Position numbers and translations under genes: made by a program
Assembly: GCF_019890935.1 (NCBI RefSeq)
Contig: NZ_CP082333.1
Location: 894,001-958,000, forward strand
DNA: 64,000 bases
Origin: Exiguobacterium acetylicum
Lineage (GTDB): Bacteria; Bacillota; Bacilli; Exiguobacteriales; Exiguobacteriaceae
Reading direction: 5' to 3'
Notes under the pieces: generated by a model
What the model saw: the letters and a program-made list of their open reading frames with translations, nothing else
Told to the model about the DNA's origin: nothing
Databases searched by the model: none
Shown here: positions 1 to 7,483 of the stretch, piece after piece
Numbering within the stretch: the stretch's first letter is position 1
How the letters are laid out: each line of letters opens with the position of its first letter

Positions 1-1
1 T

Positions 2-619
2 CCACTAACGCCAGTCAAGATGACGTTACAGTTGTTAGCAGCAGAAAAGGATCGTGATCCAGAAATGTTGATTCTCGCTTTATCGGAACTGGATCGAGCA
101 AATGGCATGATTCAAACGATGCTTGATTTATCGAAAGGCGAAAACAATGCACTTCAAAAAACGACGATTGATATGAATGATTTAATGAAGAAGCTGACAT
201 ATATCTTAGAAGCGGAAGCTCATCATTACGAAGCGGACTGCAAGATTTATACACCGTCCTTCATGCCAAAGATTTATGCATCAGAAGAGGGGATTTTGCA
301 GATTTTAGCAAACTGTGTTCGAAATGCCCTTCAAGCTGTCGCGTTTAAAGGACCGGATGGAATCTGTCATCTGCATGTCCACGTTTATCCAGAAGAAGTC
401 GTCTTCATTGTTCAGGATAATGGGGTGGGGATGGATGGAAATCAGATTGATCATGTCGGTCAAGCGTTCAAGACATCAAAAGTCGATGGCAATGGACTTG
501 GACTTTTCATGTCGAAACAAATCGTTCGTGATCATAAAGGCAAGATGATCTTTGACAGCAAGCCGGGTGTCGGTACGACGATTCAAGTCCACTTACCTCG
601 AAAGGAGCAAACGGAATGA
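2..619 (+). CDS. Sensor histidine kinase, C-terminal part (5' end outside window)
   Basis: The reading frame is open from the first bases, and the first visible residues PLTPVK match the end of a histidine kinase H-box (H-E-x-x-x-P-L), so the phospho-acceptor His lies just upstream of the window. The visible part contains the end of the dimerisation/phosphoacceptor helix pair and a full HATPase_c domain: N-box (NCVRNALQAV), G1 box (DNGVGM) and G2 box (GNGLGL). It would autophosphorylate and pass phosphate to an unseen response regulator. The stop overlaps the start of the next gene in an ATGA, so kinase and binding-protein-like gene are translationally coupled, suggesting a joint sensory system. 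The N-terminal sensor part cannot be judged. Confidence 0.9.
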   Translation, partial: PLTPVKMTLQLLAAEKDRDPEMLILALSELDRANGMIQTMLDLSKGENNALQKTTIDMNDLMKKLTYILEAEAHHYEADCKIYTPSFMPKIYASEEGILQILANCVRNALQAVAFKGPDGICHLHVHVYPEEVVFIVQDNGVGMDGNQIDHVGQAFKTSKVDGNGLGLFMSKQIVRDHKGKMIFDSKPGVGTTIQVHLPRKEQTE

Positions 620-1569
620 AATTCAATAAGGCCTGGTTATTCGTCCTGATTGTTTGGATTTCATCCGTTTTGTTCATTTCCAATTTATTCGTCAATCCGG
701 ATCCGAGTCCACGTCGTCATCTCATCGGCTTCACGATCGTCAATGATAAACATGAATTTGCGCAACGGCTCGTCGACGCGTTCAAGACACAAGCCAAACT
801 GAATAAATACGAAGCAGTCGTTGCGACGTCGCATAATTCACGCATCAATGAGCGTGAGCAAATTCAAGAGTTCATTCGAATGAAGGTGGATGCCATCTTC
901 GTGACGACGCTTGATGATGTCTATATCGCTAGTACGTTAGAAGAGGCAGCTCGTGCTGGGATTCCGGTTTTCGCGATCGATCGATTGATTCGCTCCGATG
1001 CAGTCGTCAGTTCGATTACCTCGAATAACCAATTGATCGGGGAACAGCTTGCCTCATTCATCAAACACGAACGCATCAAGCAGACGGGACGAGCTACGGC
1101 CGACATCATTGAAGTCGCGGGTACGGCAAACGTCAATACGACGAATGAACGACACCGGGGATTTTTGACTGGTCTTGAGCGTGAGCCGGAACTTGAAATC
1201 GTCGAATCCGTGAATGGGGATTACGACCCCGTCACTTCAGAAAAGGTCATGACACAGGTCATTGAGTCAGGAATTCCGTTTGATGCTGTCTATTGTCACA
1301 ATGACGATATTGCGCTAGGTGTCCTCGAAGCATTGAAAAAAGCAGGGATCAAAGGAAAAATAATTGTCGGCATAGACGGGAATCGTGCTATATTAGAAGC
1401 TGTTGACATGAAATCGATGGATGCGACGGTCGTCCAGAGTGCTGATGAGATGATGAAAGTCGCCTTCAGTGCATTGAAGCTTCATACGAAAAACAAAAAG
1501 ATTCCAACTCGTTTTTATACGTACTCCTATCTGTATGACGGTAGTAGACCCATAACCATGTTGAACTAA
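616..1569 (+). CDS. Membrane-anchored periplasmic-binding-protein-like sugar sensor/binding protein
   Basis: 317 residues. Residues about 6-26 form one hydrophobic segment without a lipobox Cys, so it looks like a signal anchor or uncleaved signal peptide. The rest is a type-1 periplasmic binding fold of the RbsB/Peripla_BP_4 class: it starts IGFTIVNDKHEFAQRL, has the VDAIFVTTLDD strand and the typical YCHNDDIALGVLEAL segment. No ABC permease or ATPase follows. The gene overlaps the upstream histidine kinase by 4 bp. I infer an extracellular ligand-binding partner for that kinase rather than a transport component. The ligand (ribose- or galactose-like sugar) cannot be told from sequence. The start is fixed by the ATGA overlap. 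Confidence 0.8.
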   Translation: MKFNKAWLFVLIVWISSVLFISNLFVNPDPSPRRHLIGFTIVNDKHEFAQRLVDAFKTQAKLNKYEAVVATSHNSRINEREQIQEFIRMKVDAIFVTTLDDVYIASTLEEAARAGIPVFAIDRLIRSDAVVSSITSNNQLIGEQLASFIKHERIKQTGRATADIIEVAGTANVNTTNERHRGFLTGLEREPELEIVESVNGDYDPVTSEKVMTQVIESGIPFDAVYCHNDDIALGVLEALKKAGIKGKIIVGIDGNRAILEAVDMKSMDATVVQSADEMMKVAFSALKLHTKNKKIPTRFYTYSYLYDGSRPITMLN

Positions 1570-1616
1570 TCGAGAGGCAGAAGCCTCAGCAAATAAGGAA
1601 AGGACGGTGTCAATTC

Positions 1617-2969
1617 ATGAATGGATTCAGCCATTATCAATTACACCCGTTCGTCATCGAAGCACTCGATGACGCCCGCATCACAAAACCGACCGACATT
1701 CAGTCGCGGATCATCCCAGCTGCAGTAAAGGGACGCGATATCATCGGTCAATCACAAACAGGAACAGGAAAAACGTTATCGTTCCTTCTTCCAATCGTTC
1801 AAAACGTCGATCCAAAGCTTCAAGAATTACAAGCAATCATCGTTGCTCCAACGCGCGAACTTGCTTGGCAAATTCATGAAGAACTGAAATCGTTACTCGT
1901 GAAGGAACCAGACTTCATCAAGACGAGTCTTATTACAGGTGGAATGGATCGCGAACGTCAAATCGGTCGTGTGAAAGTCTCACCCCAAATCGTCATCGGA
2001 ACACCGGGACGTATTTTAGACCTATTCAAAGAACAGGCTTTAAAACCGCATTTCGTGAAGCATTATGTCATCGATGAAGCGGATCAAATGCTCGACATGG
2101 GCTTCTTGCCAGAAGTTGACCGGATTGCGCAAGCTCTTCCAGAACAGCTTCAGATGATGGTCTTCTCAGCAACGATTCCTGAGAAATTGCAACCGTTCTT
2201 GAAAAAATACATGAACAACCCGCGTTATGCGCATGTGGATCCAAAACAACAGACAGCGAAGAAAATCGTTCACCATACGATTCCGGTCAAGCATCGTGAG
2301 CGCTCACAATTGACGTTGAAAGTCGCGAAAGCGCTGAATCCGTATATCTGTCTAATCTTTACGAATACAAAAGCAGAAGCAATCGAAGTCGAAGCTTTGT
2401 TCCTAGAAGCAGGACTGAACGTTGGTTCCCTTCACGGAGATCTTCCGGCACGTCGTCGTAAACAAGCCATCAAAGAAATCAACGATGCGAAGTATCAATA
2501 CGTCATCGTGACGGATCTTGCAGCACGCGGAATTGATATTTCAGGTGTCTCACACGTCATCAACCACGGTATTCCAAAAGATTTAGACTTCTACGTCCAC
2601 CGTGTCGGTCGGACAGGTCGCGTCGATCAAGATGGATTGGCATATACACTGTTTGAAGATCACGAGAACGGCATGATCAATCGCTTAGAGGACCGTGGCA
2701 TTCAATTCACGAACGTTGATGTCAAAGGCAGTCAAATCGTCGAAGTCAAAGAACGTCGCCGTGCGAAGCCGCACATGAAGACTGCCGTCTCGAAGACAGC
2801 GCACAGCCGTCTGTCGGGTGAAGCAGCAAAAGCGAAAAAACGTGTTAAACCAGGTTATAAGAAGAAGCATCAATATAAGCTGAAAGAAACAGCAAAACGT
2901 GAACGCATCAAAGAACAACGTGGTGTCGGTCGCGCGCAACGTAAAGAAAACGCACGCAAATCAAAATAA
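1617..2969 (+). CDS. cshB: DEAD-box ATP-dependent RNA helicase CshB-like
   Basis: 450 residues. All superfamily-2 helicase motifs are visible in order: Q-motif region near the N-terminus, motif I (SQTGTGKT, about 44-51), Ia (PTRELAWQ), motif II DEAD (VIDEADQMLDMGF), motif III (SAT), and in the second RecA domain ARGID and HRVGRTGR. The C-terminal 80 residues are rich in Lys/Arg, as expected for an RNA-binding tail. It is followed by nfo, the same order as yqfR (cshB)-yqfS (nfo) in Bacillus subtilis, which supports CshB over CshA. Probable role: RNA unwinding in ribosome assembly, mRNA turnover and cold adaptation. Confidence 0.92.
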   Translation: MNGFSHYQLHPFVIEALDDARITKPTDIQSRIIPAAVKGRDIIGQSQTGTGKTLSFLLPIVQNVDPKLQELQAIIVAPTRELAWQIHEELKSLLVKEPDFIKTSLITGGMDRERQIGRVKVSPQIVIGTPGRILDLFKEQALKPHFVKHYVIDEADQMLDMGFLPEVDRIAQALPEQLQMMVFSATIPEKLQPFLKKYMNNPRYAHVDPKQQTAKKIVHHTIPVKHRERSQLTLKVAKALNPYICLIFTNTKAEAIEVEALFLEAGLNVGSLHGDLPARRRKQAIKEINDAKYQYVIVTDLAARGIDISGVSHVINHGIPKDLDFYVHRVGRTGRVDQDGLAYTLFEDHENGMINRLEDRGIQFTNVDVKGSQIVEVKERRRAKPHMKTAVSKTAHSRLSGEAAKAKKRVKPGYKKKHQYKLKETAKRERIKEQRGVGRAQRKENARKSK

Positions 2970-2979
2970 TTCCATTGAT

Positions 2980-3015
2980 GACACCCGTGAAATGAAAAAA
3001 CATTTTTCGGGTGTC
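2980..3015 (+). terminator. Hairpin between cshB and nfo
   Basis: An 8-bp stem GACACCCG/CGGGTGTC (2980-2987 with 3008-3015) with a partly pairing A/T-rich interior lies 11 nt after the cshB stop. The T-run after it is weak, so it may be a partial terminator or an mRNA-stabilising hairpin. Confidence 0.5.
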
Positions 3016-3067
3016 TTGTCGTTTTCAAGATTTGGTACACTGTAAAAAGAGAAAGGTGGAAAAGAAC

Positions 3068-3970
3068 ATGAAAATAGGTTCACACGTCTCCGTTTCGGGG
3101 AAAAAAATGCTGTTAGGTGCAAGTGAGGAAGCGGCATCTTACGGTGCAACGACGATGATGGTCTATACAGGAGCACCTCAAAATACACGCCGTAAGCCGA
3201 TGGAAGAATTACGGATTCAAGAAGCATTGCAACATATGAGTGCTAATGGAATAGAGGAAATCGTCGTACATGCGCCGTATATCATCAACTTAGGGAATAC
3301 GACGAAACCCGAGACATTCGAACTCGCCGTTTCGTTTTTAGCAGCAGAAATCAAACGAGCAGAAGCGCTTGAAAAGGCGCAACACATCGTATTACATCCT
3401 GGTGCGCATGTCGGTGCTGGGGAAGAAGTCGGAATCAAACGGATCGTCGAGGGACTCAATGAAGTACTGACGGGTGACGAACAGGTCAAGATTGCGCTTG
3501 AGACGATGGCTGGAAAAGGATCGGAAATCGGAAAAACTTTTGAGGAACTTGCTCAGATCATCGAAGGCGTCACACATCATGATCGTCTGTCGGTCTGTCT
3601 CGATACATGTCACGTGCATGACGCAGGATACGATATCGTGCACGACTTAGATGGTGTCCTTGAACAATTCGACCGGATCGTCGGACTGGATCGTCTTGGC
3701 GTCATTCATGTGAATGATTCAAAGAATATCCGCGGTGCTCGAAAGGACCGTCACGAAAATATTGGTTTCGGTGAGATTGGATTTGATGCCTTACATCGTG
3801 TCGTGCATCATCCTGCCCTGGCACATTTACCGAAAATCTTAGAGACGCCATACATCGGGCTCGATCCAAAGAAAAAAGTGGCACCATATAAACAAGAAAT
3901 CGATATGTTACGTTCAGGTGCGTTTGATGCAGACTGGCGTCTACCGATTCTAGGAGCACCGGTCGAATAA
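3068..3970 (+). CDS. nfo: Deoxyribonuclease IV (AP endonuclease)
   Basis: 300 residues. TIM-barrel endonuclease IV that cleaves the phosphodiester bond 5' of abasic sites in base-excision repair. Expected zinc-ligand motifs are present: HPGAHVG (His), ALETMAGKG (Glu), [13 protein letters not shown] (Asp and His), [13 protein letters not shown] and the final ETPY. I chose the ATG at 3068, preceded by GAAAGGTGGA, because the family starts with [11 protein letters not shown]; an in-frame start upstream would lie inside the hairpin. Its position behind cshB matches yqfS in B. subtilis. Confidence 0.95.
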   Translation: MKIGSHVSVSGKKMLLGASEEAASYGATTMMVYTGAPQNTRRKPMEELRIQEALQHMSANGIEEIVVHAPYIINLGNTTKPETFELAVSFLAAEIKRAEALEKAQHIVLHPGAHVGAGEEVGIKRIVEGLNEVLTGDEQVKIALETMAGKGSEIGKTFEELAQIIEGVTHHDRLSVCLDTCHVHDAGYDIVHDLDGVLEQFDRIVGLDRLGVIHVNDSKNIRGARKDRHENIGFGEIGFDALHRVVHHPALAHLPKILETPYIGLDPKKKVAPYKQEIDMLRSGAFDADWRLPILGAPVE

Positions 3971-3990
3971 TTCATAAAGGGGTGTCTGTG

Positions 3991-4608
3991 ATGTGTCATA
4001 TACTCGTCGTTGATGAGACTAGTTTTGCGATACGACAAGCTGTTGTCCACTACTATGAAACAAAGGAACCATTTTATTTGCCGGCAGAACTGGCAGAGGG
4101 AGAAGAGGTGTTTCTTGCGACGACTGACGGTATCATGGCGTATGCTGAAGCCTTGTTCACCGAGTATACGACACGTCCAGAAGATCCATTTTGGCTGACG
4201 AACGCTGACGACTCAGAAGGGTCGTATGTGTGCCTGGACCTCATCAGTGTGGATTTACGTCATCCGTTACTTGGACGACCACTCGATCAACTTGGTCTTA
4301 AAACCGGATCAGTAGAAGGCGTGGTTCGCACACGTCTGCTCGATTCATGGCAGTATGGGTATTTCGAAACGGATGTACTGACACTCGAACAGTCTAAACA
4401 ACGTCGAATCGAGCGCTTCAAGGAGCGAAATCATCTGGAACAAGTCGCGCGTCAATGTGTTCATTGTGAGGAGTCTAGGCAGTCGTTACTTGAATGGCAT
4501 TTGACACCAGAAGGATATCAGACGGTTTGCCCGACCTGTCACCGATGGTTACATCAACAGATGCTGCATGCGGTGGATACGGCAGCAGCAACGGAAGAAA
4601 GTGAATAA
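3991..4608 (+). CDS. Uncharacterised protein with C-terminal HNH-like Cys/His site
   Basis: 205 residues from the ATG at 3991 (AAAGGGG 8 nt upstream; a GTG at 3982 overlaps that site and is less likely). The first 120 residues are acidic and start MCHILVVDE with no family I can name. The C-terminal part has CVHC, then EWHLTPEG, then VCPTCHRWLH. This is the spacing of a zinc-ribbon HNH nuclease: two CxxC pairs, a WH in the first strand and CH...H in the last helix. Whether it cuts DNA is unknown, and the usual middle Asn is not obvious. It is a monocistronic unit closed by a strong terminator. Confidence 0.75.
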   Translation: MCHILVVDETSFAIRQAVVHYYETKEPFYLPAELAEGEEVFLATTDGIMAYAEALFTEYTTRPEDPFWLTNADDSEGSYVCLDLISVDLRHPLLGRPLDQLGLKTGSVEGVVRTRLLDSWQYGYFETDVLTLEQSKQRRIERFKERNHLEQVARQCVHCEESRQSLLEWHLTPEGYQTVCPTCHRWLHQQMLHAVDTAAATEESE

Positions 4609-4655
4609 AAGCTCTGCTTTTTCCTGATCTCGGTCAGGAAAGCAGAGCTTTTATT
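4607..4655 (+). terminator. Intrinsic terminator
   Basis: Very long stem AAAAGCTCTGC...TCCTGA / TCAGGA...GCAGAGCTTTT with a 6-nt loop and a 2-nt bulge, starting at the stop codon of the HNH-like gene. Confidence 0.85.
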
Positions 4656-4721
4656 ATTGAGGCAAACATATCCAGTTGATTCATTTATTGAATTCCTATG
4701 TAACTAAGGAATCGATGGTGT

Positions 4722-4748
4722 TATAATCAGGAATGATAATTGTTATCA
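4722..4748 (+). promoter_or_regulatory. feo promoter with Fur box
   Basis: A perfect -10 hexamer TATAAT sits at 4722-4727; the -35 is weak (around TGTAAC, 4699-4704). At 4734-4748, over the expected start of transcription, is TGATAATTGTTATCA, which differs at one position from the Bacillus Fur 7-1-7 consensus TGATAATNATTATCA. Fur bound here in iron-replete cells should block the feo operon. Confidence 0.8.
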
Positions 4749-4778
4749 ATGAATGAAAAGATAAATGGGGGAGCAGCT

Positions 4779-5015
4779 ATGATGGATTTAGCTACGGTTT
4801 CAATGAACCAGCCTGTCGTGATGACGAACATGAACCACATCGATGATCGATTACGTCGCCGATTACTCGCGCTTGGTTTTTATGAAGGATGTCCGGTCAT
4901 CGTGCGACGAAAAGCGATATTTCAAGGTCCTATGACAATCGAACAGCAGGATCATCACCAAATGGTTGCTATCCGCCGCAGAGATGCAAAACGAATCGAG
5001 GTGTATGTCCCATGA
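4779..5015 (+). CDS. feoA: Ferrous iron transport protein A
   Basis: 78 residues, a small SH3-like cytosolic protein needed for FeoB activity. Typical FeoA features are a leucine-rich segment RRRLLALGFYEG and a C-terminal RRRDAKRIEVYVP ending, close to the family's 75-85 residues. Start chosen at 4779 (GGGGGAG 5 nt upstream); the adjacent ATG at 4782 is equally possible. Further upstream in-frame starts would lie inside the Fur box. It overlaps feoB by ATGA, so the two are translationally coupled. Confidence 0.92.
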   Translation: MMDLATVSMNQPVVMTNMNHIDDRLRRRLLALGFYEGCPVIVRRKAIFQGPMTIEQQDHHQMVAIRRRDAKRIEVYVP

Positions 5016-6991
5016 CGACGCAACGCATTGCCTTGCTCGGAAATCCGAACACTGGAAAAACGTCTTTGTTTAATCGGTTGACGAATTCCTATGCCCATGT
5101 CGGGAACTGGTCGGGAGTTACGGTAGATAAAAAAATCGGACAGTTGCGTGGGGATCGTGGGCAATTGATTGATTTACCTGGCGTATATGACTTAGATCCA
5201 TTGTCTGCGGATGAAGCAGTCGTCGCCCGATTTTTAATGGAGGAGTCGTTTGACTCGATGATCAACATCATCGATGCGTCACAGCTCGAGCGAAATCTAC
5301 AATTGACCGCTCAGTTGCTTGAAATCGGGAAGCCGCTTCAAATTGGGCTGAATATGATGGATGTAGCCGATCATCGCGGAATGAAAGTCGATCCAGTGCG
5401 TTTAGCAAACGTCTTACACGTTGACGTTTTTCCGATCGTTGCCCGCACGGGTGACGGGTGTGATGTATTATTATCTTCCTTACAACAAAAACCACAGCCC
5501 ATCCTTCGAATCGATTATGGTTCAGAGACCGAACAGGCGATTGAGGATATCCTCGAAATCGTCGACATGCCGGAGATGGAACGGTGGATGGCTGTTCAAT
5601 ATTTAGCGGGGAATCGTGTTTTTGTTGATGTGCTAGAGCAACGGACACCACAGATCGCAACGATTCGTAAACAGCTAGAACAACAGCTAGGACGATTCGT
5701 TCATGCGCATATCACGGAGTGTCGCCGGCACTGGGCAGTGGCGACGAGAGCTGCTGTCGTCACGGAAGAACAGACGACAAGAACGAACTGGACAGAACGG
5801 ATTGATGCCATCGTCACACATCCGATTTTAGGATTACCAATCTTCTTTGCGATTCTTTATCTTTTGTTCCATGTGACGTTCAACTGGATTGGATCGCCGA
5901 TGTCAGATTTGCTGGATGGATTCATCGCTGGACCACTCTCAAAAGGGCTCATTAGTCTATTGAGTACGCTTGGTGCCTCACAGTTCATTCAAGATTTACT
6001 TGTCGAAGGTGTCGTGGCTGGAGTTGGGGGTGTCCTGGTATTCGTCCCGCAAATCTTCGTCCTCTTCTTCTTCATCTCATTTTTGGAGGACTCGGGTTAC
6101 ATGGCACGTGTTGCAATCGTCATGGATCGATTCATGCAAATGGTCGGCTTAAACGGAAAAAGCTTCATTCCAATGATCATCGGCTTCGGTTGTAACGTGC
6201 CAGGAATCATGGCTGCTCGTTCTGTAGAAGAAGAACGAGAGCGTTTAGTGACGATCTTTATCTCACCATTCATGTCCTGTTCTGCTCGTTTACCGATTTA
6301 CGCTGTATTTGCGGGAAGCTTCTTTGCAACGAATCAGGCACTCGTCGTCTTATCGCTCTATATCCTTGGGATTGTACTAGCCCTCATTGCGGCAAAAGTT
6401 TTTTCAAAAGTGTTAGCTGCAGAAGATGCGACGAGCTTGTTCTTAGTCGAACAACCACCATACCGGATTCCGCAAGGGTTAACGCTATGGCGGAGTACAT
6501 GGCAAAAAGGAAAAGGATTTGTTCGAAAGGCGGGAACGTTCATCTTCGGTGGATCAGTCGTCATTTGGTTGCTCGCCTATACAGGACCTGGTGGACTGGA
6601 CGTCAATATGAATGATAGTTTTCTTGCGATGATTGGCGGCGTCATTGCCACGGTGCTCGTACCGCTTGGATTCGGAACATGGCAGGCGGGTGCCGCCCTT
6701 ATTACTGGATTTCTTGCGAAGGAAGTGGTTGTCTCAACGATGGCAATCATTTATGCTGTCAATGAATCGGAACTGGGACGTCATATCGCGCAACAGTTCA
6801 CACCGCTCAGCGCGTATAGTTTCATGGTCTTCGTCTTGCTTTACGTCCCGTGCTTAGCAACAGTCGCTGTCATTCGCCGAGAAGTCGGAAGTGCGAAGTG
6901 GACGTGGATTGCTAGTTTATATGGCTTATTCGTTGCTTACGGGGTGGCGTTCATCATTTATCAAACAGGACATTGGTTGGGATTCGCTTAA
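5012..6991 (+). CDS. feoB: Ferrous iron transporter FeoB
   Basis: 659 residues. N-terminal G-domain: G1 GNPNTGKTS at 10-18, G3 DLPG at 54-57, G4 NMMD at 114-117. A helical linker follows, then a polytopic membrane part from about residue 280 with the conserved GFGCNVPGIMA segment and paired gate regions. It imports Fe2+ across the cytoplasmic membrane under control of GTP binding. The start is the ATG of the ATGA overlap with feoA; a longer in-frame start at 4889 lies inside feoA and is rejected. It is followed 12 bp later by the FeoB-associated small protein, completing a Feo operon under the Fur box at 4734. Confidence 0.96.
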   Translation: MTTQRIALLGNPNTGKTSLFNRLTNSYAHVGNWSGVTVDKKIGQLRGDRGQLIDLPGVYDLDPLSADEAVVARFLMEESFDSMINIIDASQLERNLQLTAQLLEIGKPLQIGLNMMDVADHRGMKVDPVRLANVLHVDVFPIVARTGDGCDVLLSSLQQKPQPILRIDYGSETEQAIEDILEIVDMPEMERWMAVQYLAGNRVFVDVLEQRTPQIATIRKQLEQQLGRFVHAHITECRRHWAVATRAAVVTEEQTTRTNWTERIDAIVTHPILGLPIFFAILYLLFHVTFNWIGSPMSDLLDGFIAGPLSKGLISLLSTLGASQFIQDLLVEGVVAGVGGVLVFVPQIFVLFFFISFLEDSGYMARVAIVMDRFMQMVGLNGKSFIPMIIGFGCNVPGIMAARSVEEERERLVTIFISPFMSCSARLPIYAVFAGSFFATNQALVVLSLYILGIVLALIAAKVFSKVLAAEDATSLFLVEQPPYRIPQGLTLWRSTWQKGKGFVRKAGTFIFGGSVVIWLLAYTGPGGLDVNMNDSFLAMIGGVIATVLVPLGFGTWQAGAALITGFLAKEVVVSTMAIIYAVNESELGRHIAQQFTPLSAYSFMVFVLLYVPCLATVAVIRREVGSAKWTWIASLYGLFVAYGVAFIIYQTGHWLGFA

Positions 6992-7003
6992 GGGGGAGAA
7001 CAG

Positions 7004-7186
7004 ATGCATTTCATCGATATACTCATCGGACTCATCGTCTTTGGTTATGCTGGTTTTTCACTTGTTCGCTTTACGAAAAAAGCGAAAAAAGGGAAATGTG
7101 CGACATGTGAAGTAGAGCCGACATGTGAGACGGCATGTGATGAGGTCAACTGGGATCGTGTGATCGCTGAAGCCTTAAAAAAATAA
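7004..7186 (+). CDS. FeoB-associated Cys-rich membrane protein
   Basis: 60 residues: one N-terminal transmembrane helix (about 4-22), a basic patch KKAKKGK, and a Cys cluster CATCEVEPTCETACDE with four cysteines. This is the layout of the FeoB_associated family, found directly behind feoB in Firmicutes and thought to stand in for FeoC. A Shine-Dalgarno GGGGGAG precedes it. Function is inferred from position and composition. Confidence 0.85.
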   Translation: MHFIDILIGLIVFGYAGFSLVRFTKKAKKGKCATCEVEPTCETACDEVNWDRVIAEALKK

Positions 7187-7188
7187 TC

Positions 7189-7238
7189 AAAAACCCGTTC
7201 TCTTTCTGCGCGAGGCAGTCAGAGAACGGGTTTTGTTT
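7189..7238 (+). terminator. Shared terminator of feo operon and XapX gene
   Basis: Stem AAAACCCGTTCTCT / AGAGAACGGGTTTTG. A-rich on the left and T-rich on the right, so it can serve the feo operon on the plus strand and the convergent minus-strand gene. Confidence 0.85.
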
Positions 7239-7241
7239 GGA

Positions 7242-7412
7242 TTAGAAAAAGCGTTCTACTATAAATAAATAGATTTTCATCCCAAGGAAGACACCAAAGA
7301 TTCCGACGACAGCTGGAAAGACGGGTGGAGCAGGAATCGGCAATTTCAGTGCGGTAAACACGACGCCGCAGATGACGCCGGCGAGAAGGGATAATAAGAT
7401 TTGCTGAAGCAT
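7242..7412 (-). CDS. XapX-domain-like small membrane protein
   Basis: 56 residues in a reading frame other than the longer antisense ORF in this stretch. The protein begins MLQQILLSLLAGVICGVVF and continues ALKLPIPAPPVFPAVVGIFG before a second hydrophobic segment. The pattern LLAGxxxGxxF...LxxPxPAPPxxxGxxGxxG is characteristic of the XapX (DUF1427) family of two-helix membrane proteins. A good Shine-Dalgarno (AAAGGACG) lies upstream of the ATG. Function is not known; a role in transport is only suggested for the family. Confidence 0.8.
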   Translation of the reverse strand: MLQQILLSLLAGVICGVVFTALKLPIPAPPVFPAVVGIFGVFLGMKIYLFIVERFF

Positions 7413-7462
7413 ACACTTCGTCCTTTCTGCTTTAAATCAGCATTTGAAGTAGAGTACGTGGT

Positions 7463-7483
7463 AAAACATGACCAGAATCATGT
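7463..7483 (-). terminator. Weak terminator behind ppk
   Basis: On the minus strand the ppk stop lies in ACATGA-TTCTGG-TCATGT followed by TTTACC: a 6-bp stem with a short T-run. Confidence 0.4.

Noticed and set aside
1574-1587. GAGGC-AGAA-GCCTC hairpin before cshB
   Set aside because: Only five base pairs and no T-run; not enough to call a terminator.
7219-7416. Open frame of 65 codons on the minus strand
   Set aside because: It is the out-of-frame shadow of the XapX-like gene; composition is Arg/Ser-rich and not protein-like.
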